From contig CANNCM010000001.1 of assembly GCA_947503105.1 (NCBI GenBank), positions 62,001-126,000 on the forward strand: a stretch of DNA of 64,000 nucleotides, read 5' to 3'. The notes beneath the pieces were generated by a model. The model ran no database searches. It had not been told where the DNA came from and saw only the letters and a program-made list of their open reading frames with translations. The DNA is from an uncultured Flavobacteriaceae bacterium (GTDB taxonomy: Bacteria; Bacteroidota; Bacteroidia; Flavobacteriales; Flavobacteriaceae). Of the stretch, positions 17,496 through 26,207 are shown in pieces. The translations under genes and the position numbers were made by a program. Positions within the stretch are counted from its first letter, which is position 1, and every line of letters starts with the position of its first letter.

Positions 17496-19673
17496 TTATT
17501 TAACATGCAGTGTTACTTTCTTCAAATCTTTATCAACAGATGAGGAACCAACAGAAATTGTAAACGTTCCTGGCTCCACAACTTTTACCATGTCTTGATC
17601 TAGAATATTAAGTTCATCAAAACCTAAATTGAATGTAACGGTTTTTGTTTCTCCTGGTTTTAAAGAAATACGTTCAAAACCTTTAAGCATTTTCAAGTAA
17701 CGTCCGACAGAGGCATAATCGTCCCGCACGTACATTTGGACAACTTCATCTCCTTCTTGTTGTCCAGTGTTTGTAATGTCAACAGAAACAGTTGTTGCCC
17801 CATCGGCATCAATCGTTTCGTTTTCAAGTTTTGGTATGCCATAGTTAAAGGTTGTATAACTTAGACCATAACCAAAAGGAAACAATGGAGATTTATCTGC
17901 ATCCTTGTATAGCCCTTTCCCTGAACCTATAAAATCAGGACGCTCAAGATATGTTACAGGAACTTGTCCGACATCCCTAGGAAAAGAAACCGTTAGCTTA
18001 CCACCAGGATTAGTATCGCCAAAAATAGCATCGGCAATGGCATCACCTGAGCGCATACCTAAATACCAGGTTTCCAATATTGACGGAATATTATCTGCTA
18101 TGTAATTAATTGTTAACGGACGTCCATTAATTAAGACTACAATAATTGGTTTACCCGTTTTATGGATCGCTTCAACTAATTCATTCTGAACGCCGTATAA
18201 GTTTAGGTCTGAACGATCAACGCCTTCCCCCACTGTTTTGCGGGACCCCCCAACGACAAGCACAACAGCATCAGATTGTTTTGCGGCTGCTATGGCTTCT
18301 GGAAACCCTTTTTTAGAATTGCTCAACAGATCACAACCTTTGGCATAGTTTATTTTTACTTTCCCTTTTGTTTTACTTGTTAACCCTTCTAAGACTGACG
18401 TGTAATATGGCGGTAATCCTGAATACCCTCCCAATAAGGAATAAGTCCCTTTACTTGGTTGCTCTTCATGTGCATTTGGTCCAATTACGGCTAAGGATTT
18501 TATGTTATTTATGTCCAATGGCAATAGATTGTTCTCATTTTTCAATAAAATAATGGCTTTTTTTGCCATTTCATATGAAAATTCCTGATGCGCTTCTCTA
18601 CCTACATTTACAGTTTTGGTATCGATCTCCTTTTGTTCTGCGTCAAATAAACCCAATTTAAATTTGGCGGTTAAAATTCGTGATGTTGCTTTGTCAACAT
18701 ACTTAATCAGATCAGGGTTTTGCGTTAGCGTGTCCTTCAATACTTTGGAATGATACGTTGCGAGATCAATATTTTTCCCAATTACCAAGTCCATATCGAC
18801 ACCCGCTTTTAAGCCTAATATAGCTGCCTTGGCTCTGGTTTCAGAGATAAAATGCATGGTCTCTATCCGTCCAATGTCGTTATTGTCGGAAACAATAAAT
18901 CCGTCAAATCCTAGCTCATCGCGTAAAATATCTTGCAACAACCAAGTATTTATATGACAAGGGACCCCATTGTAATCTTGATGACCAGGCATAATGGAAC
19001 CTACCTGTGCTTCTTTGATAGCAGCCTCAAAAGGTGGTAAATAAACTTCTCGCATGCGACGCTCGGACATATCGCTAAATCCACTATTGATACCACGACG
19101 GTTTTCAGGATATCCCACAAAATGCTTTGCTGTTGCAATAACATGATTTTCATCAAACTGCTCAGCACCAGTACCTTGTAAACCCTGTATAAATGCTACT
19201 CCCATTCTCGATACCAAATAAGGATCCTCTCCATAAGATTCTTCGACACGACCATATCTTGGATCACCAGAGATCACATCTAAATTAGGGGAATAACAAT
19301 GTGTAACCCCCAATCCACGTGCTTCTAATGCAGTCTGGGTAGCCATTTCTTTGATGAGTTCAGGCTCCCAAGTAGAGCCAGCAGCAATTGCTTGAGGATA
19401 AACCGTTGTATTACCATAATAATCTAGAACAAGCCAAAGTCCATGTAATGCTTCACCGTATTTCATGTAAGGTATTCCCAAGCGATCATTAGGTGGTGCA
19501 TCTTGGGTCATTTCGGCAATCTTTTCGTCTAAAGTCATTTCTTTTAGAAGATGGTTTACCTTTTTGGCAATTTGCGCATCTTCATTGCCTATTTTTTGCT
19601 GTTTACCAATTTCAGTTTTACAGGAAAACAAAGTTGTAATAAAACATGTGGCTAGTATTATTTGTCTCATCAA
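17496..19673 (-). CDS. GH3 glycosidase (beta-xylosidase-like), lipoprotein
   Basis: This 725-residue protein has a lipoprotein signal (TLFSC, Cys18) followed by the standard GH3 order: TIM barrel, alpha/beta sandwich, and a C-terminal fibronectin-III-like domain (about 600-725, GDEVVQMYVRD). The nucleophile is the Asp in GFIVSDNNDIGRI; ulvan-locus GH3 enzymes share the SDxNDI variant with the paralogue at 42363-44627. Other GH3 landmarks include KHFVGYPENRRG, SIMPGHQDYNG and GYGLSYTTF. It is first in its unit, behind the operator at 19740-19759. Beta-xylosidase activity on ulvan oligomers is likely from context; beta-glucuronidase or beta-glucosidase activity is not excluded. Confidence 0.9.
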   Translation of the reverse strand: MMRQIILATCFITTLFSCKTEIGKQQKIGNEDAQIAKKVNHLLKEMTLDEKIAEMTQDAPPNDRLGIPYMKYGEALHGLWLVLDYYGNTTVYPQAIAAGSTWEPELIKEMATQTALEARGLGVTHCYSPNLDVISGDPRYGRVEESYGEDPYLVSRMGVAFIQGLQGTGAEQFDENHVIATAKHFVGYPENRRGINSGFSDMSERRMREVYLPPFEAAIKEAQVGSIMPGHQDYNGVPCHINTWLLQDILRDELGFDGFIVSDNNDIGRIETMHFISETRAKAAILGLKAGVDMDLVIGKNIDLATYHSKVLKDTLTQNPDLIKYVDKATSRILTAKFKLGLFDAEQKEIDTKTVNVGREAHQEFSYEMAKKAIILLKNENNLLPLDINNIKSLAVIGPNAHEEQPSKGTYSLLGGYSGLPPYYTSVLEGLTSKTKGKVKINYAKGCDLLSNSKKGFPEAIAAAKQSDAVVLVVGGSRKTVGEGVDRSDLNLYGVQNELVEAIHKTGKPIIVVLINGRPLTINYIADNIPSILETWYLGMRSGDAIADAIFGDTNPGGKLTVSFPRDVGQVPVTYLERPDFIGSGKGLYKDADKSPLFPFGYGLSYTTFNYGIPKLENETIDADGATTVSVDITNTGQQEGDEVVQMYVRDDYASVGRYLKMLKGFERISLKPGETKTVTFNLGFDELNILDQDMVKVVEPGTFTISVGSSSVDKDLKKVTLHVK

Positions 19674-19739
19674 TGTTTTAGATTGGTTATATTAGGTTAT
19701 TTATTAAAATTTATGCAATATAAAATTTGCAAACAAAAA

Positions 19740-19759
19740 TTATAACCTGTACTGTGCTG
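19740..19759 (-). promoter_or_regulatory. Direct-repeat operator, site 5 (GH3 unit)
   Basis: Minus-strand half-sites CAGCACAGTA and CAGGTTATAA, with TATATTGC 17 bp downstream (19715-19722) as the -7 box. The GH3 start is at 19673. Confidence 0.75.
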
Positions 19760-19943
19760 TATTAAATTAATTAACACCACATTCAAGCCATGTGTGATTC
19801 AATGGTAATGATTTTTTTGAAAAATTTATGTCGATTTCATCACTTTACCTACTAAAATCTTGATTTGTAAAAAAATCAATTTCATTGCTAAATGAACCCC
19901 ATTAACTAAATATCGTAGGGGAAATCTGTAAAAAATTTTTAAT

Positions 19944-19963
19944 CAGTATAGTTCAGGATAGTT
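19944..19963 (+). promoter_or_regulatory. Direct-repeat operator, site 6 (PL28 lipoprotein unit)
   Basis: Half-sites CAGTATAGTT and CAGGATAGTT, with TAATTTTA exactly 17 bp on (19981-19988). It is the only plus-strand site and is nearly the same as site 8, which precedes the other PL28 gene. Confidence 0.85.
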
Positions 19964-20008
19964 TTTAAATATTATAAATTTAATTTTAGATCGTTAAATT
20001 CAAACTCA

Positions 20009-20938
20009 ATGAAAAATTCAAAATTTATTCAAAAATTAGCATCAATAACTGCAATAGTTGTTTTTGTAACATTTTATTCATGTACAGAAGATGGGCTAGG
20101 ATATTCTGAAGACATAATTACCTATGAAACTCCAGACCCCCCTTTGGAGCCAGTTTTAGATGAAGACACAAATCAAGATCTAAATTGTCCTCCCTCAGGT
20201 GAGTTTGAAGACAATAATACCAGAAATGTAGATATCCAAAACCCTGTTAATGTTGGAACAGTTGATGATAGAAGTTGCTACTCCGATTATTCAGAAAGTA
20301 CTATTTATGGAAAAACATGGGGTGTCTATAATATCACAGATGGGTCTAATCACTGGGATGCACCAAATACCCTACAACCCAGAATAGAACGCTCATTACC
20401 AAGGGCTTCAACAACAGGGGTAGGAACTTATGCAAGATTTACTGGGATTGTAAGAATTCTAGAAGCCGGTGATGCTGGCAATTTTAATGAAGACGGAAGT
20501 TATTTAATACAGGCCAAAGGAAAACATACAGGTGGCGGTGGACCACCAGATCCTGCTATATGCCTGTTTTTAGCCAAACCTGTGTATGGTAGTGGATACA
20601 ACGCAGGCAAGCAAGTGGCGTTTGATATTTATGCTGAACGTATTTTAGAGCGCGGTGGAGTGGGTAGTGGCAGAGAAGTTGTTTTTCTAAAAACTGTTGA
20701 TAAAAATGAAGAAATTAGCTTTGAGCTAGAGATAGGTTTTAGAGAGGATCCTAATAACCCTAACATGAAAGTACACTATTGTGATGCGGTAATTGGAGGA
20801 GAAGCATTTAATTGGAATATCCCAGAACCAAATAGAGGTATAGAATCTGGCATCAGATATGGTGCTTACCGCGTTAAAGGAGGCAGAGCGCAAATAAGAT
20901 GGGCAGACACTACCTATGAAAAAGTTGAGATAAATTAA
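20009..20938 (+). CDS. PL28-like ulvan lyase, lipid-anchored
   Basis: This 309-residue protein is a single PL28-type catalytic domain behind a lipoprotein signal (TFYSC, Cys25) and an acidic linker of about 30 residues rich in Asp, Glu and Pro, which suits surface export. PL28 enzymes are jelly-roll ulvan lyases that cut Rha3S-uronate bonds and leave an unsaturated uronate. The catalytic domain is very close to the middle domain of the protein at 35668-37668: [36 protein letters not shown] and [10 protein letters not shown] occur in both. It lacks the T9SS tail and trefoil-like modules of that paralogue, so this is the anchored form. It heads the only plus-strand unit of the locus. Confidence 0.85.
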   Translation: MKNSKFIQKLASITAIVVFVTFYSCTEDGLGYSEDIITYETPDPPLEPVLDEDTNQDLNCPPSGEFEDNNTRNVDIQNPVNVGTVDDRSCYSDYSESTIYGKTWGVYNITDGSNHWDAPNTLQPRIERSLPRASTTGVGTYARFTGIVRILEAGDAGNFNEDGSYLIQAKGKHTGGGGPPDPAICLFLAKPVYGSGYNAGKQVAFDIYAERILERGGVGSGREVVFLKTVDKNEEISFELEIGFREDPNNPNMKVHYCDAVIGGEAFNWNIPEPNRGIESGIRYGAYRVKGGRAQIRWADTTYEKVEIN

Positions 20939-21052
20939 ATAAACCTTCAAGAATATTTACAAGTCTTAAGTAGTTTGCAACAATTTTATTGACACTCAAA
21001 TTCATTACCATAAAATGGTTTTCAACTCTCTATTAAATACGACTAATTTATC

Positions 21053-21967
21053 ATGAGAGAGAGCAGAAGAAATGCCCTACGAAAACTTGCAGTAGCACCC
21101 GCATTGTTAACAATTCCATCAGTGTGGGGTGCCACCATTGCAAAAGATACATGTGAGCATAAGTCTCCACGTTTGCAATACAGCATAAACGCCTATTCTT
21201 TCAATGACGAGTTTAAAGATGGTGCAATGAACCTCACTGAGATGATGGAATTCGCTGCAGATATTGGTCTTGACGCTGTAGATTTGACTGCTTATTACTT
21301 TTCATCTTATCCTAATCTTCCAACAAAATCTGAAATTTTTTCTTTAAAAAAAAGAGCATTAGAGCTGGGTCTTAATATTTCCTGGACTGGAGTCCGAAAT
21401 AATTTCGTAACTGCAGACACAGAAGCAAGAGCAAGAGATTTAAAAATGATCAAAGACTGGCTAGAAGTTTCATCTTTTATTGGCTCCTCTATTTTACGAA
21501 TTTTCACAGGAAGAAACCAACCCAAAGGATACTCTAAAGAACAAGTAAAAACATGGCTGGTTGAGGCTTTTAAGGAGTGTGCCCATTATGGATCAAATCT
21601 TGGTGTAATGGCTGCCTTACAGAATCACAATGAATTCCTATTTACGGCTGACGAAGTTATCGATATCATTAAACGTGTAGATTCAGAATGGTTTGGTCTT
21701 ATTCTAGATATTTCCGGGCTTCGGACGTCTAGTAACCCTTATGCTGAGGCGGAGAAATTGGCTCCATATGCCAAATACTGGTTTATTAAAGAGCATGTGT
21801 ATATCAATCAGGTAAAAACTCCTACAGATATGAAACAAATGGCGGCCTTAATAAAGCAGTCTAACTTTTGTGGTTATGTTTCTTTTGAAAGCTTATCAGA
21901 CGGTAACCCTAGAGATCTTATTAAAAAAATGAAATCAGAATTTCAATTAGAATACTCCAAAATTTAA
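21053..21967 (+). CDS. Tat-exported TIM-barrel sugar isomerase/epimerase-like protein
   Basis: This 304-residue protein belongs to the xylose-isomerase-like TIM-barrel superfamily (AP_endonuc_2), with LQYSINAYSFNDEF at the first strand, AADIGLDAVDLTAYYF at the second, MAALQNHNEFLF giving metal-ligand candidates, and a late VSFESLSDGNP. The N-terminus has a twin-arginine signal (ESRRNALRKLAVAPALL), so it works outside the cytoplasm, unusual for a sugar isomerase. In described 3-keto-glycan pathways such proteins accompany Gfo/Idh/MocA oxidoreductases and DUF1080 enzymes, and both are present at 49854-53790. It follows the lipid-anchored PL28 gene by 114 bp with no terminator between. The reaction is unknown. 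Confidence 0.75.
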   Translation: MRESRRNALRKLAVAPALLTIPSVWGATIAKDTCEHKSPRLQYSINAYSFNDEFKDGAMNLTEMMEFAADIGLDAVDLTAYYFSSYPNLPTKSEIFSLKKRALELGLNISWTGVRNNFVTADTEARARDLKMIKDWLEVSSFIGSSILRIFTGRNQPKGYSKEQVKTWLVEAFKECAHYGSNLGVMAALQNHNEFLFTADEVIDIIKRVDSEWFGLILDISGLRTSSNPYAEAEKLAPYAKYWFIKEHVYINQVKTPTDMKQMAALIKQSNFCGYVSFESLSDGNPRDLIKKMKSEFQLEYSKI

Positions 21968-22051
21968 TATTATTCTGGACCAACGCTGCATGCTCTAAAT
22001 CAGAAAAACATCATAGCATTACCACATAAACATTCCTAAATATGATTGATA

Positions 22052-24919
22052 TTACCTTTTTGAATAGTTTAGTGTATATTGCCCAGATCCTAAAATCACA
22101 GCACCCTCTGTAATTTCTAACGTATTTTGCTTTCGAAGACCTTCAATTGATTTCCCATTTATTTCTAAACTTTCAAATTCTGAGGCGGTGACTAAAAGCT
22201 TTGCTTTTGTATTGAAAGGCACTTCCAAATTCATCTTTATCACGTGGTCATAAATAATCCATTTATTGATAATATTACCATAAGGAGTTGGAACAGACAC
22301 ATCTGTAGCTGTTATGCGACTTGGAAACTCTGGGTTGACAATAAACATTTTGTAACCTGGGTTAGATCCCAAAGGCTTTATACCCCCCAATGACTCATAA
22401 AAATAAGCAGAAAAACCACTGTGCATTGGGTGGTTCAATGAATTAGATGGCCCTTCTAAATTTTCCCAAATAAATTGACGTTCTGGCCATGTGGTAAATC
22501 CTGAGTTCATGACATAAGCCTGACTAGGAAAATCTGGTGTTGTTAATATTTCGTATGCCAAATCTGCCTTGCCGAATTGAGACAAAACAGTGTATATGTA
22601 TCGGTTTCCATGAATTCCTGTAGAATGATGTCCGCCTTTCATATTCACAATATCATACACTAATCCGTTGACCACATTGTCAATCTCGCTTTCTTGTACC
22701 ATATTGAATTGCAAGGCTTGGACTGTTGCAGTCTGACTTTGATACCATTTGTGTTTTGTATTGGGAATGTCCACTAAAAATTCATTGTTAAAGGCTTTTT
22801 TTAAGGCTTCCTTTTCAGCAATCATTTTGGCCTGATACACATCGTCATTATTTAAACGAGCAAATGTTGCCATAATTCCTAAAATATCATAGAAGTATGC
22901 ATTTGCAGAAATAATAGGATCGCATTCCATGGCACTTGGATTTTTTCTTCTATCCCAAAGAGGTGGGCACCAATCTCCCATCCCGTCTTGCATAATACCA
23001 TTATCTCCTTTAAAATTTAAGTAGAAATCTGTTAAGTTTTTCATGTCTTCGTAGTATTCTTTTATGATTTCATCATCGCCATAAAATTTATAATTATACC
23101 ATGGCAAATACATAGTAGCTACGCCCCAATCTATTTTAGCATAGGTCGATGTGCGCTTTCCTGGTGCAATCATAGTGGGAACTTTAAATTTAATTTCTGG
23201 GTTATTGTGTCCTTTTGTTGGTCGCATTTGTGTCTGTATATCTTTCATATATTTCTTGTAGAAATCGTACATATCGTAATTGTACAGTGCATACTCACAA
23301 AAGGCATGTGCATCTCCCAACCAACCGCATTTTTCCCGATGTGGACAATCTTCAGGAATGCCATGGAGATTATCAACTATTGTCCATTTGCTGATATTAT
23401 GCATTTTGTTGAGTAATGTGTCTGAGGAGGTGAAGCTTCCTGTTTCTTGTATATCAGTAGCAACCAAGACCGCTTTTATCATATCGGCATTTGGCTTATT
23501 GGAGATGCCTTTGATTTTTGCATATCTGAATCCGTGATAACTAAATTTTGGCTCCCAAGATTCTAACTCATCTCCTCTACAGATGTATTTGTAAATCTGT
23601 GGCATACCATTGGCTCCGCCTCCTGTAGAGCCTTGGAAAATATCTTTACCATTTGTTAGAAGTGCTTCAGTGGTTATGATTTCGATTAACTGATTTTTTT
23701 GTTCTTTAACGTTAATCTTGACCCAACCTGCAATATTTTGTCCAAAATCGACAATCCATTCACCATCTACGCCTCTGAACACTTTTTGTGGGTCAAGTAC
23801 TTTCAATTTTTTAATTGGTGGTATTTGGTTGGCACTTATTTTTTTGAGTTTAGGTGATACTACTTTTGGGGTTCCCCAAGCAGTATCATCAAAATCAACG
23901 ATTGACCAATCGCCTAATTCATAATTGGCATCATAGGTGTCACCACCATAAATATTATTAAATACAATCGGGCCAGTGGATTCTTTCCAAGTCTCATCAG
24001 TATAAAAGTCTGCTTCTGTTCCATCGTCATATCTTAACTTGACTAGTAACTTTACTGTTGGTGGACCATAGGCTAAATCTTTATCGGATTCAGGGTCGCG
24101 TTTCCAAGAAATATTCTGTCCGTAAAAGCCGTTACCTAATATAATACCGAAGGCATTTTTACCAGAACTAAGCGCGTCAGTGATGTCATAATTTACATAA
24201 TAAGCCTGTTTATCGTAATTAGAGGGCGCTGGATCTAAAACATGGTCACCTACTTTTTCACCATTTAAATACAACTCATAATAGCCAAGTCCACAAATGT
24301 AAGCCTGCGCATTTTCAACCGTCTTAGTAATATCAATTTCATTTCTAAAATAACTTGCGGCAAAACCATCAACGGATTGTGACGCTTTCATTCTGCCAGT
24401 TTTGTAGTCTCTAAAGCGATGCGGTGAAGTTCTGGTGTCTGTATTTAAGGTTATCCATTGGGATTTCTCCCAATTTTCGTCATGCATCAATCCCATTTGA
24501 AATGCTTGGGTTTCGGACCAGCGTGACTCGGAATTTGCTTCATCCCAGATTTTAACTTTCCAAAAATAGGTTGTCATAGCCTCTAGTGGTGCTCCATTAT
24601 ATTTTATAAATGTAGATTTTTCGCTATTTATTTTTTCTGAATTCCATATATCAGCATCACATTCATTTAGTTGATCTTCTGAAGATGCTACAAGAATATA
24701 ATAAGACGATTGCGACTTGTTGTAACCTTCAGCATTAACCACCCATGAAAAAAATGGCTGTTCACTTTCAATTGCCGAAGGGTTCTCCTTTGAGTTTACT
24801 AAAAGTTTTTCAAATTTTAGAGAGTTACTCTTTTTACTATGATCATCGCATGAAAAAGATATTATAAACAATATCAGAACATAAATTGGTTGTTTTATCA
24901 TTTTAAAATAATTTTTCAA
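22052..24919 (-). CDS. GH78 alpha-L-rhamnosidase, lipoprotein
   Basis: This 955-residue protein is a full-length GH78 enzyme with a lipoprotein signal (IISFSC, about Cys24). The N-terminal Fn3-like domain carries SYYILVASS, the sandwich domains carry CGLGYYELYLNGEKVGDHVLDPAPSNYDK and LGNGFYGQNISW, and the catalytic barrel contains the GH78 acid motif PEDCPHREKCGWLGDA at about 500-515. The last ~90 residues form the C-terminal sandwich. It ends the long unit starting at 33789 and converges with the plus-strand isomerase gene, about 85 bp away. It should release alpha-L-rhamnose from ulvan oligomers. Confidence 0.93.
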   Translation of the reverse strand: MKNYFKMIKQPIYVLILFIISFSCDDHSKKSNSLKFEKLLVNSKENPSAIESEQPFFSWVVNAEGYNKSQSSYYILVASSEDQLNECDADIWNSEKINSEKSTFIKYNGAPLEAMTTYFWKVKIWDEANSESRWSETQAFQMGLMHDENWEKSQWITLNTDTRTSPHRFRDYKTGRMKASQSVDGFAASYFRNEIDITKTVENAQAYICGLGYYELYLNGEKVGDHVLDPAPSNYDKQAYYVNYDITDALSSGKNAFGIILGNGFYGQNISWKRDPESDKDLAYGPPTVKLLVKLRYDDGTEADFYTDETWKESTGPIVFNNIYGGDTYDANYELGDWSIVDFDDTAWGTPKVVSPKLKKISANQIPPIKKLKVLDPQKVFRGVDGEWIVDFGQNIAGWVKINVKEQKNQLIEIITTEALLTNGKDIFQGSTGGGANGMPQIYKYICRGDELESWEPKFSYHGFRYAKIKGISNKPNADMIKAVLVATDIQETGSFTSSDTLLNKMHNISKWTIVDNLHGIPEDCPHREKCGWLGDAHAFCEYALYNYDMYDFYKKYMKDIQTQMRPTKGHNNPEIKFKVPTMIAPGKRTSTYAKIDWGVATMYLPWYNYKFYGDDEIIKEYYEDMKNLTDFYLNFKGDNGIMQDGMGDWCPPLWDRRKNPSAMECDPIISANAYFYDILGIMATFARLNNDDVYQAKMIAEKEALKKAFNNEFLVDIPNTKHKWYQSQTATVQALQFNMVQESEIDNVVNGLVYDIVNMKGGHHSTGIHGNRYIYTVLSQFGKADLAYEILTTPDFPSQAYVMNSGFTTWPERQFIWENLEGPSNSLNHPMHSGFSAYFYESLGGIKPLGSNPGYKMFIVNPEFPSRITATDVSVPTPYGNIINKWIIYDHVIKMNLEVPFNTKAKLLVTASEFESLEINGKSIEGLRKQNTLEITEGAVILGSGQYTLNYSKR

Positions 24920-24932
24920 TGTTACTAATAAT

Positions 24933-26207
24933 CTAAAGGTCTATATAGAGTTCGCAAACATGTTTCAAACGTTTTTCATCCAATTCCAATCCAAAGCCAG
25001 GTGCTGGATTTAATGCGTAATAACCGTTTGGTTCTTTTTGTGTTGGTGATTTTATAATACAATCCAAATACTCCTTTGAATCTTCTTTTTTTTCTATGGC
25101 CTCTACCCATGAAGCACCAACACCAATAGCAATTTGTTGCCATGCTGAACAAGCCGGCCCCACTAAACTATCATCGCCTATCATGATTGTTGCACCTAAT
25201 GCTTTAATTTTATCTGCCAATACCACAGTTTTCTTAAAACTACCCATGGTAGATGGATGTAAATTAAATATGCGACCCATTCCGGGCTTGATTGTTTTTA
25301 GTCCTTTCCAGGCAGGCCGCATTGGTTTATCTGGAATTAGTGACAACTCTCCGACCATGCTTTGTAACTCAATCCACTGCTGGTTGGTCATATTTGCAGG
25401 GTCTTCAATCGCGTTTAGTCCATTAGCCTTAAAAATATTCAGGATATTTGCTAATTCCTCTAATGAATTCCATGATTTATAACCGCTGTTAACATCAGAA
25501 ATCAATACTGCATCTTCGCCTATTACTCCTCTTATAATTTTAAGTAATTTTAAATCTACCGCTTCATCTCCGTACATTTTAAATTTTAGATGATGCCCTA
25601 AATTTTGTGCGATACTTTTTTCGGCTTCTTCTCTTACTTTATTTTCGTCTTTATCTAATATACAAAAGAGGCCAGGAACTGGTTCACGGCCTGTCAGGCC
25701 CAACATTTCTACAACAGATTTGTTTTGAAGCCGTCCTGAAAGATCCAAAAGCCCAACATCCATGAATTCCATCTCTTTCAAGGATGTTTTGGTTCCTGTA
25801 AGCTGTTGAGATTCCAATAAATTTCGTGCCTCGACTACAGTTAATCCTTTAAATTGCTTGACATAGTTTACCCATGTGGTGGGCTTTAAATTTGGATTAT
25901 TTCTTGATGCTGGAATTTCTGACCAGCCATAATGCTCTCCAGCAGAAATTTTCATGAATAAATGTTGGCGATTGAGCCACGTTCCAAATGAAAAATATCG
26001 CGGTATATTGATGTCGTATCTAAATAATTCGATTTTCGTGATTTTTTCGTTCAGAGATTTAGTGCCACTTCTTTGGACACATGAAGACAACAAAGGATAT
26101 GTTGCCCCTAGAATACCCAGAGCAGATATGTTTTTAATAAAATCCCTTCTACTTGATTTCAACAATGTCTTTTTTAAAATTAATGGTAAATAGCTTTCAC
26201 TTTCCAA
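24933..26207 (-). CDS. Tat-exported enolase-superfamily (mandelate racemase/muconate lactonizing type) enzyme
   Basis: This 424-residue protein has the enolase-superfamily layout: an N-terminal capping domain (about 55-170) and a modified TIM barrel. The catalytic Lys-x-Lys is Lys208-Phe-Lys210, the likely metal ligands are Asp238 (ISDVNSGY), Glu268 (AIEDP) and Asp293 (IPDKP), and IGDDSLVGP lies near the last strands. The N-terminus carries a twin-arginine signal (SSRRDFIKN, about 18-26) and a lipobox-like SSC. Known sugar-acid dehydratases and racemases of this superfamily are cytoplasmic, so export is odd. It sits between GH78 genes and overlaps the upstream one by 28 bp. Its substrate may be an uronate or rhamnose-containing oligosaccharide; this is a guess. 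Confidence 0.8.
   Translation of the reverse strand: MESESYLPLILKKTLLKSSRRDFIKNISALGILGATYPLLSSCVQRSGTKSLNEKITKIELFRYDINIPRYFSFGTWLNRQHLFMKISAGEHYGWSEIPASRNNPNLKPTTWVNYVKQFKGLTVVEARNLLESQQLTGTKTSLKEMEFMDVGLLDLSGRLQNKSVVEMLGLTGREPVPGLFCILDKDENKVREEAEKSIAQNLGHHLKFKMYGDEAVDLKLLKIIRGVIGEDAVLISDVNSGYKSWNSLEELANILNIFKANGLNAIEDPANMTNQQWIELQSMVGELSLIPDKPMRPAWKGLKTIKPGMGRIFNLHPSTMGSFKKTVVLADKIKALGATIMIGDDSLVGPACSAWQQIAIGVGASWVEAIEKKEDSKEYLDCIIKSPTQKEPNGYYALNPAPGFGLELDEKRLKHVCELYIDL

Larger units (their letters stand above)
19674..20008. other. Divergent intergenic region with two operators
   Basis: This is the only gap of more than 300 bp. It holds one direct-repeat operator facing each way (19740-19759 minus, 19944-19963 plus). 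The ~180 bp between them is AT-rich, and I see no gene, RNA or terminator in it. Confidence 0.8.

Noticed and set aside
25096-25482. 128-codon open frame on the plus strand opposite the enolase-like gene
   Set aside because: Antisense to a well-supported gene, no family features, composition of a shadow frame.
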